From assembly GCA_037367355.1 (NCBI GenBank), contig CM074705.1:2294001-2358000 (forward strand): 64,000 nucleotides of DNA, in the 5' to 3' direction. Source of the stretch: Neoscytalidium dimidiatum (lineage: Eukaryota > Ascomycota > Dothideomycetes > Botryosphaeriales > Botryosphaeriaceae). Of the stretch, positions 59,601 through 64,000 are shown piece after piece (the stretch's first letter is position 1; the number at the start of each line of letters is the position of its first letter). A program made the translations under genes and the position numbers. The notes below the pieces were generated by a model. The model ran no database searches and was not told the DNA's origin. It saw only the letters and a program-made list of their open reading frames with translations.

Positions 59601-62600
59601 TAGGTGCAGGTGGCGTTGATGTGCCGACGTTGGCCGCGGAGAGGTTGGAGGCTCAGAGGGGGGTTGAGGGTGAGGTTGAGGTTGAGAGTGGGAAGGAGAG
59701 GGGGTGGGGCGGTGATGCTGTCGCTGGCGCTGCGGCGCTGGTCGGCGCGGCTGCGATGGCGGGTTTGGTGGCGAATGAGATGGACAAGCGGCGAGATGAG
59801 CGCGAGGACGAAGAGAAGATGCGCGAGGTGCCGAAGGAGGCCGACGCGAGAGACGAGGTTGTCCTCCCTACTGCGATCGAGGAGCCGGCTGAACAGGAGA
59901 AGAGCACCGCATCTCCGGTTGCCTTGGCCGAGGAGCCCGCGTCAGCCACGCCTACTTTGCCGACATCTGTGGAGGAACCACAGCCCGTTACGTCGCCTGC
60001 GGTCGTTGAGGAGCATGGGGAGTCAAGCGTCGCTCCTGTGACTGTGGAAGAGCCTGAATCTCGCGGCACTCCTACTCTTGCGACTTCCGATACTGTTCAA
60101 CCGACATCCATAGCACTTTCCGTCGCTGGAGATGATGAGCCTACGATTTCTGCCATTGCTCCCTCGACGGAGGTAAAAGAGTCGATGCGTTCTGCTCCTC
60201 TGGTCGAAGAAGAAGAAGCACGTCTGTCGGGCGGGCTTGTCGAAGAAGCCAGACCGACAACGCCTCCAATTGAGGAGACCAGGCCTATCACCCCTCCCGC
60301 ACTTGTCGAAGAACCGACATCCAATATCCTCGACGACTTCATGGCCGGCGAACCCGACAATGATGCTGTCGAAGAAGCACGCCTCGCCGCCGAGGCGGAC
60401 CGCCACCGCCAGGAACAAGAGCAAGCCGCCGGCGGTAGCGAACCGTCGACGCCCCAGCGCCCGGCCCTCCCCTCCCGCACATCGTCGAAGAAGGGGAAAA
60501 AGGGAAAGAAAGCCGCGAAGTTGGGCACTATCTCCCCGCCGAGCGAGAGCGTCGATATGGCAACCGTGGATGATGCGCTCGCGAGGGAACGGGAGCGCGA
60601 GACGAGGCGAAGGGATACCGAGGATGCGATTGAGGGATGGTTTGGTGCCGGTGATGACGATGTGACCACTTCCGCTGCTGGTGTCTCTGCATCCCCGGTT
60701 GAGAAGGCCGGTGATGAGGAGAAGAGCGAGCCCCAGAGTCCGGCCGCGGAAGCAGTCGTTCCGAGCGTGCTGTTGGCGCGAGAGGCGAAGGGCAAGAAGA
60801 AGGGAAAGAAGGGGAAGAGGAGCAAGGCGGGCTCGATCAGTGAGGGCGTCCCCGCTGCTGCTTCTGCTTCGACGACTGTTGTCGGTGAGGAAGAGCAGGT
60901 GGGTGATGTGCTTGCTGAAGTTCCTCGCGAGCTCGGTCAAGAAGTTGAGCCCGTCGCTGAAGCGGAAGCGGAAGCTCAAATCTCGCATTCGCCAGCCGAG
61001 GCCGTCAAGGAAGAGCCTTCACTTTCTTACCAGTCCTTCGTCGACGATGAAGTTGTGCCTGCTGCGGAGAGAGGCGTCGCTCCTGAACCGGCAGACGAAG
61101 CCGTGCCTGAGGAACAGAAGATCAATGAGCCCTCGCCCGCCATCCTCGAAGCTGACCCGGAACTGGAGTTCGCGCCCACCGTCTCCCCCTCTTCGTCAAA
61201 GAAAAAGAAGAAAAGCAAAAAGGGGAAGAAGGGGAGCGGCAGTGGTTTCGCCACCCCGGTCGAGGAGTTTCCGCCCGTCAAGGCAGACGTCGTCGGGCCT
61301 GTCATCACTGAGAACATACCGGAAAGCAAGGATGTCACAGCGGCCGAGGAGGCCCCCAAGATGCCAGATGTCGTCGCCGAGGACGCAGCCCCGGTTCCCG
61401 TGGTGGACGAGCTGGGGGTCCCCGAGGTGCTGGAGGAGGGTGGTGCCGCCGCCGTCCAGCCAGCTGATGAGGAAAAGCATGTCATTGATGCTACTGCTTT
61501 GCAGACTGCGTCTGCGCCTTTGGCGGAACCTGCTCAAGTGCTCGAGGCGGACCCCGAGGCCGATTTCGTAGCTGTCTCTACGAAGAAGAAAAAGAAGGGG
61601 AAAAAGGGCCGGAAGAGCGTCAGTGAGAGTCCGGTCGAGGAGGCGATACTAGCTGCCGCTGCTGCGGAGGCGCCTGGTTCCGAACTTGTAGCTCCCGTTA
61701 CAGCATCCGCCGAGACGACTGCTGCGGCTGCTGAAGAGTCAAAGATCCTGGAGACTCCAAAGGAAGATTCTCAGGGACAGCCCGAAGTTGTTAACGAGGA
61801 CCCATCTTTCCTTGCTGCAGCCGTGCCTCTGCCTGACCTCGAAGGCGACCGTGATTTAGCTGAGCCGCAGGCCGAGGAGCAGCATGACGTATCTGAGCAA
61901 GTTAATGCTCCTCAACAAACAGAGACTGCGCCGCTTGATGCGGACTCGGAAGCTGAATTCTCCGTCGTTCCATCAAAGAAGAAAAAGAAAGGCAAGGGCA
62001 AGAAGAAGTCGCTGCAAGACGAAAACGTTGTTCCTGAGGATTTGACTGCAACGGTGGATGTTAATGGGCAGGGAGCCGCGGCACCTGAGTTTTCTGCCCC
62101 ACCGGTCCTCACTGAAGAAGTGCAAGAGCGACATATCGGCTTTGATGTGCCTCTGCCCGAGGGCGATGATGGAGATTTGGCCGACGTGCCCGAAATGCCC
62201 GCCGAAGTGCTCAAGGAGTTCGAGGATGCTGAGGAGGCGATGAGAATGGAGCGCGAACCGGAAATGCTCGATCAAGAGCTGAACACTGAAAAAGCTCCGG
62301 ATGCTATGGTTCCGACCGTGGACGCTCCTGAGGGGGTTGCGGCTCTGGTGGAGAAACCTGAGCAGCTTGCTGAGGTTGACACCGCGGCTCGGGTCATTCA
62401 TGACTCGGAAGCTACTCCTGCCTTGCCGAAGGATGCGGAGCCTCTTGTTGGTGCTGGACCCTCTGTGCTCGGTCAGGGGCCTGCCCCGACAACGACCGTT
62501 GCTGAGGCGCAACCAGAAGACGAATGGACCGTTCAGCCGCAGTCAAAGAAAAAGAAGAAAGGGAAGAAGGGCAAAAAGGGCAATGCTTCCGGTCAGTCGA

Positions 62601-64000
62601 GCGTGGATATCACTGAACCTTCGACGCCGGCCCAGGAGAAGGCGGAGCCTGAGATGAATGCCCCAGCCGCCGAGGACCTGCCGCGAGATACTCAAGTGGT
62701 AGAGACTGCTACCGCTGAATCTCTCCGTGAAGAAGCTGCGGAGGTCGCGGAGACGGCATTCAGCAAGGTCGAGCTTCCGGAGACGACCATGGCAGCTGTT
62801 GGCATGGTTGAGAAGCTGGAAAAACCGCAAAATGAGCCGGACCGCCCGATATCGGGGGAGCACACACCTGTCGAGCAGCACGCGGCTGTGGTGCCAGTCT
62901 CTGGCCTTGGAGAGCAAACGGCCGACGTGACTGATGCCGCGGCGTCGGTTTCGCCAGTGCCTGCTGAGGAGGCTGCTCAGGTTCCGTTACCCGAGAATGT
63001 GGATGAGCCAATCTCAGTGCCTGAGACTGAGCCTGAGCGTGAAGTTCTTCCTGTTACTGAACAGGTTCCTGATGAAGAAACGCAACGTCCTCCAGCGGAA
63101 GTGTTAAATGAGGATGATCATCTTCAATTGGTGGCTGGGCAAGGTCAAGAAGCTCCTACTGTCCCACTGTACACTCAACCCGAGTCGACTTCCATTGCAC
63201 ATGAAGATCCAGATTTACTAAAGGACGCCACGCTAGAAACTTCGGCTGCTCAAACTCAAGATGCTTTATCTGCTGCACCAGAGGCCCAACCAGATGGTCC
63301 TAAGGATGTGGCACCTGAGCAATTCGCGGCTCAAGACCAAGGTACACCTTCCACTGCTCTTGAAGCTCAACCGGAAGACGAGTGGGTTGTCCCAAGCAAA
63401 AGCAAGAAGGGAAAAAAGAAGAAGCGCGGCTCTTCTACTCAATCTCCTATGCAATTAGAATCGCCAGCGCCTGCCAGTCCGAAATTGGAGCCATCGACCG
63501 CTGAAGATTCAACGACAGTAGTGCCGCCGCTAACGCAAGGCGAGCCGTCCGACTCTGTCAATTTCACGCAGCCTGCAGCAAACAATTTCGAGACCGCGCA
63601 CGAAATCATTCCGGCTGTGGACACGGATCAGCCAGCTGACGTCGCAGATGATTTACGTGGCCCCACTACCCCGGCTGTCCACCCTGCCGCTGCCGTAAGC
63701 GAACATGGTCCCTTGAATCCAGAGGCGGACCAACTACGTGAGGATTCACCGCCTTATGCAGACAAGTGGGAAATGCCAACTCAGTCAAAGAAGAAAAACA
63801 AGAAGGGCAAGAAGCGTGGATCACTCGGTCCCACCGGTGAACAAGCACGGGTAGAGGAAGAGGAAGCTTTCGGCGTCCCCACTGATGAACAGACCGTCGC
63901 CTCTCTCATTCCCGTTTCGGAGAAGGCTGTTGATTCGGTGCCCGCCGTCGCCGAGGAGTCTACCGACGCCACGACTGAGGATCTTGTCACAACGTCTGCA
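50645..64000 (+). CDS. Giant Leashin-like / involucrin-repeat protein, 3' end outside window
   Basis: One uninterrupted frame from ATG 50645 to the window edge, 4,452 codons with no stop. Composition is extreme in Ser, Glu, Lys, Arg and Ala. In order: Ser/Arg/Asp-rich start; Gly/Ala-rich segments near residues 380 and 475; a conserved block at ~528-580 (VDKLVDWWKDYEDVRKMEEY, GVCRYCFDPNEPP); RS-rich stretches ~580-800; a long Arg/Glu coiled-coil ~1220-1420; a block with SSWKGPAV and MDPNYFRKK (~1420-1480); TSVTWGADETFHYEAQTPESF (~1640); repeats WE.PLSKKE..KRDKA.KRASL (~1850-2000); His/Lys-rich repeats (~2300-2550); then modules ending SKKKKKGKKG to the edge. In Pezizomycotina such proteins are annotated 'involucrin repeat protein' and include Leashin (LAH), which tethers Woronin bodies at septal pores. 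Size, composition and N-terminal block support that; the septal role here is inferred. A short in-frame intron near 58300-58540 cannot be excluded. Confidence 0.8.
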   Translation, partial: MWSKITGKSDTSSHDGRRKEHGSSSSRRRAESIVSSSTSRNPSSRVEDRSDYPPTLSSRGTSYPPPPSVSSIGSYATARDYDQKSERTAPSRSGFDDDDFRSVRSDRRREDDLRSTRSDRHRDDDLRSERSERRRDRSSSRDRKRDRKDSEREHRKKDKRDSKDNKDKRDKDREESGKKPKTRTRSGSKLSEIVDEPVRSKAGDIPAHSTGGYELPMSSPAVSQYPSQYGPSNTPQTPYAGYDRMDAHVASQFPGQNPTEFSNPYRPPLSTQEGGSGLASDYYGDQGQSVQYQPGVRPDQPSVIVGAEPHLMPASAVPNPPAETGNGAASDYYGTAISTQTSASNGDRPPLKPPRPQSMPGAFEEDPPLKPPRPSQGKISTAAAAAAGGAALGYALGHDSSSSYQGSSSHHTNIHQSSSSTSFYQQGSNQQFGDFYAPASTTAASEPILPAYAQSATSKPGKSGKHSSHSNAGLYAAGAAGLAAGAYGLHEHHAHHHAASQNGGYYPSSQPPSYSGLGMGMQHKHRGPVDKLVDWWKDYEDVRKMEEYTEYIGVCRYCFDPNEPPSMAPRKHHPHRRSSGSTRHSRVDKGSRYGYSSSDDERKSKSHSWVAKGLAGYGIAKVGKALWWQNQDFDDTYSAKSGRRHRSSRSSFGARSRSRSRDRRSVTSRGVVRQRSRSRDSRVSRGYTSDKKDYKIVHRRSASRSRSRDRKSGLFTAAAGAALGASVAGAARHRSRSRSKSPRPGYVVRRHHTEGPSSSASFLGAGEKEHRYSSRQSVISSASRRDERRSHRSSREGTGSVFGGVFPSAPSSTKRHKSHAKKNKGFFNFANSSGSSTDSALAFGSTLSRRSSTLSRRSSGRRKRRDSDEKLNAALVGLGATAAAFAAAQGHDKHRGKRNPELVAVRESKGKLHGARHSSERTRMPGSFVGSSSDEEEGWESASDDESDTSSMDSGLAFGDFGPRSRKSVESLRSDASGTNKWSWRWGSKKDKQKRKSQDSLRAGAGLAGAGLVGAGLGASAAAADGRSSGSSVPTPLQTVYPVATSDPTTFDAVRRSASVSSQQQSQYGQPLVTARPDPVPLQQPQPIMPVSNAPVYTSQAAYAPTPTYTAPSGPPVFSGSASSSSKPPPTTFPGQPGRSQYEDRPPMPPRRANSSPIHSSTKRDLAIAGAAAAATAGVIAATHSGSSSASKRRSSSPSTSAKRVSSPSSVRFELTDDQREREDRERRRELKRKEEEKAERDRERERERERERERERQRERERELEREREYERLRRIEEETLLRERRQKEQAEREAAARREAEEAQARERARQEAEDKASLERETQRILRERAEAAEAAAAREVAAREEMERRRREHEAATRERERLEREIYEHELNRKLEEQEEARRQQEREEKIDYDIESRHRELRARERDIVEPEEHSSWKGPAVAAAAGVAAGAAVAGLAHASKEKDREEKRSSQIEFDDDHLYEDEIMDPNYFRKKDNGSKRDTSREREEGIARNAAKKVIADMEERWKDPSKDSMEDFWAPPELRDRSSPSRVDHGPDADVQVYHSPYVVVQPPYDPAYNFTATRDPHDHKGGRYGMVPTLNLIEPTPPVSLAGSTRGDHSGPPSPNIQAQKDTAGSPKSPASEEKEREKEKEEKQRKRTSVTWGADETFHYEAQTPESFREHYMSEQDMNRHLPDDWVLQGDHAYADHHNHAQGNDEIVVERESPRSGTERVSYRHEPEERKKPWGAEVESPIEEIKRFENDDRPVIESTSPEHSPTVVTPGEQEAKFYQSPFFETVSDFQAFDVSPGAEAERGPHGFVEGEIVDEPVEEIVASRPKEAEPHMPGAWDDDEPQREAESAWEEPKLSKKEQRKRDKASKRASLDAQAEAARLAEDVASSTGSLKDLDKEARRGSEPAVEEAAWEAPLSKKEKKKREKEAAKRASLEAEAKAVEEPIVQPDAEWEVPLSKKEQKKRDKAAKRASLSRDDSSSLPSTPAEETKAEDLWEDVSSASKKDKKKKKRQSIDRDPRDIEPSYDTYPSPPASGEEAKDHSREAKSDYGVPPSRRPDISDDKSRRRSLDAGNYSSSAAPLGFAAAAGILAGGLAESKRKESEPESLYSATSPAQQMSRAPSPPSSVSAPYPASSNGDHSAAAYPSGYPAESPARSIPSTAFHDYDELADAKQPSKKSKRRSRLGSSPSPGSPLRTEVAFNDYIGMDAAAAAAAVATAPGLARTSAESFDAANVPLPKDDSPPYSPPGEKKKHYVYDEPAEFPIEAGVALPVDPYGSPLPRDEVRPEEYPERGYAWEDEGERKKHRHHRRRASEDPSVASDDRDSEGRRKHRHHRRRESERSDNTYDDSRSTVSDGRYDEDGHRKHKHRKHRSTGGDDDARSVVSEFRDDEDDERRRHKHRRSKRESEIFDDALRERDARSEPGDVLDREDPERRKHKRRSKREGDFDDAASVVSSPAKYGDDDKKRDKDKDKEKKGIFSSLFGKSKESVVADTTSSSSKRDEDEGEEHKHRRRRHRSSTHGSAYGSDDDSRSVVSSASGGRKEKRHSGSRDDSGMDYSQHYKVHTTASEQVPSLLPSPLRPTEGGASSDYSQRFFPYSSYIHVDTTSAIDDSEEPMLNNDFATKDDITPTEDADRSKRSSYHGSESFLGLRARGESTTAERLPPLPTTNIEISPAQFEHHDELEEAIPIFTPLPRSRSTSPTEDLLGTTTTIAADDGSLPTTAATLPRSRSGSPGPTSTPLLGNRRSTPSLQTMRKTSATAVPISFRGFGSRAGSETGSPASSSSRPVSTTAIPLPFLAQHGRRASTGASTHHLHSAPRSPVSPNAPTAPSTEPIGTMPTPTPPPPLSLSKHRKVPSTEFKPGSQVRPLYLVERNAAAVNRRGSKGDDALLEPEKLPMLPSSRSASGSSVSGGEEEWASAVEGEDEGDEASTGASGYASAAEEQQQQQQQGGLRDRGLRIDTGVGAEADWLGSQQSTPRAGAFGASVVGAGGVDVPTLAAERLEAQRGVEGEVEVESGKERGWGGDAVAGAAALVGAAAMAGLVANEMDKRRDEREDEEKMREVPKEADARDEVVLPTAIEEPAEQEKSTASPVALAEEPASATPTLPTSVEEPQPVTSPAVVEEHGESSVAPVTVEEPESRGTPTLATSDTVQPTSIALSVAGDDEPTISAIAPSTEVKESMRSAPLVEEEEARLSGGLVEEARPTTPPIEETRPITPPALVEEPTSNILDDFMAGEPDNDAVEEARLAAEADRHRQEQEQAAGGSEPSTPQRPALPSRTSSKKGKKGKKAAKLGTISPPSESVDMATVDDALARERERETRRRDTEDAIEGWFGAGDDDVTTSAAGVSASPVEKAGDEEKSEPQSPAAEAVVPSVLLAREAKGKKKGKKGKRSKAGSISEGVPAAASASTTVVGEEEQVGDVLAEVPRELGQEVEPVAEAEAEAQISHSPAEAVKEEPSLSYQSFVDDEVVPAAERGVAPEPADEAVPEEQKINEPSPAILEADPELEFAPTVSPSSSKKKKKSKKGKKGSGSGFATPVEEFPPVKADVVGPVITENIPESKDVTAAEEAPKMPDVVAEDAAPVPVVDELGVPEVLEEGGAAAVQPADEEKHVIDATALQTASAPLAEPAQVLEADPEADFVAVSTKKKKKGKKGRKSVSESPVEEAILAAAAAEAPGSELVAPVTASAETTAAAAEESKILETPKEDSQGQPEVVNEDPSFLAAAVPLPDLEGDRDLAEPQAEEQHDVSEQVNAPQQTETAPLDADSEAEFSVVPSKKKKKGKGKKKSLQDENVVPEDLTATVDVNGQGAAAPEFSAPPVLTEEVQERHIGFDVPLPEGDDGDLADVPEMPAEVLKEFEDAEEAMRMEREPEMLDQELNTEKAPDAMVPTVDAPEGVAALVEKPEQLAEVDTAARVIHDSEATPALPKDAEPLVGAGPSVLGQGPAPTTTVAEAQPEDEWTVQPQSKKKKKGKKGKKGNASGQSSVDITEPSTPAQEKAEPEMNAPAAEDLPRDTQVVETATAESLREEAAEVAETAFSKVELPETTMAAVGMVEKLEKPQNEPDRPISGEHTPVEQHAAVVPVSGLGEQTADVTDAAASVSPVPAEEAAQVPLPENVDEPISVPETEPEREVLPVTEQVPDEETQRPPAEVLNEDDHLQLVAGQGQEAPTVPLYTQPESTSIAHEDPDLLKDATLETSAAQTQDALSAAPEAQPDGPKDVAPEQFAAQDQGTPSTALEAQPEDEWVVPSKSKKGKKKKRGSSTQSPMQLESPAPASPKLEPSTAEDSTTVVPPLTQGEPSDSVNFTQPAANNFETAHEIIPAVDTDQPADVADDLRGPTTPAVHPAAAVSEHGPLNPEADQLREDSPPYADKWEMPTQSKKKNKKGKKRGSLGPTGEQARVEEEEAFGVPTDEQTVASLIPVSEKAVDSVPAVAEESTDATTEDLVTTSA

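Overview
The window is from the nuclear genome of a filamentous ascomycete (Pezizomycotina; Dothideomycetes is my best guess). The reasons are short GT-AG introns (about 45-172 nt), GC-rich coding DNA with C/G-ending third positions, and typical families: a Zn2Cys6 regulator, a WHITE-type full-length ABC transporter, a peroxisomal copper amine oxidase, an Alt a 1-like small secreted protein, and a giant 'involucrin-repeat'/Leashin-type protein that marks septate fungi with Woronin bodies. No rRNA, tRNA, CRISPR array or intact transposon was recognised.

Layout. 0-12 kb: an Alt a 1-like secreted protein (+), a C2H2-type nuclear protein (-) preceded by a tiny C2H2 exon pair (-), a CCCH zinc-finger protein of the Lee1/Cps3 type (-), and a secreted Ser/Thr-rich protein (-). 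12.7-17.2 kb: a seven-exon ABCG transporter (-). 17.2-31.9 kb: about 14.7 kb with no credible gene on either strand, GC-rich and full of homopolymers and microsatellites. 31.9-33.7 kb: a Zn2Cys6 regulator with an AT-hook (-). 33.7-38 kb: a 4.3-kb divergent promoter region. 38-41 kb: the CPSF100/Cft2 pre-mRNA 3'-end processing factor (+). 42-42.9 kb: a Pro/Asp-rich protein of unknown function (+). 42.9-45.1 kb: an AT-rich island. 45.1-47.5 kb: a copper amine oxidase ending in SKL (-), whose first exon carries an apparent frameshift. 48.9-49.9 kb: the CstF64/Rna15 homologue (+). 50.6 kb to the window end: one uninterrupted reading frame of 4,452 codons, still open at the edge, that looks like Leashin, the Woronin-body tether.

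The genes do not form an obvious pathway or cluster. Two (Cft2 and CstF64) act in the same mRNA cleavage and polyadenylation machinery and lie about 8 kb apart, but fungal synteny often places related genes near each other by chance. The most unusual items are the giant ORF with its periodic lysine-rich modules, the long gene-free segment, and the two disrupted or oddly built reading frames (amine oxidase exon 1 and the C2H2 mini-gene). All exon boundaries were placed by eye from splice consensus, reading frame and family conservation, so they may be off by a few bases.
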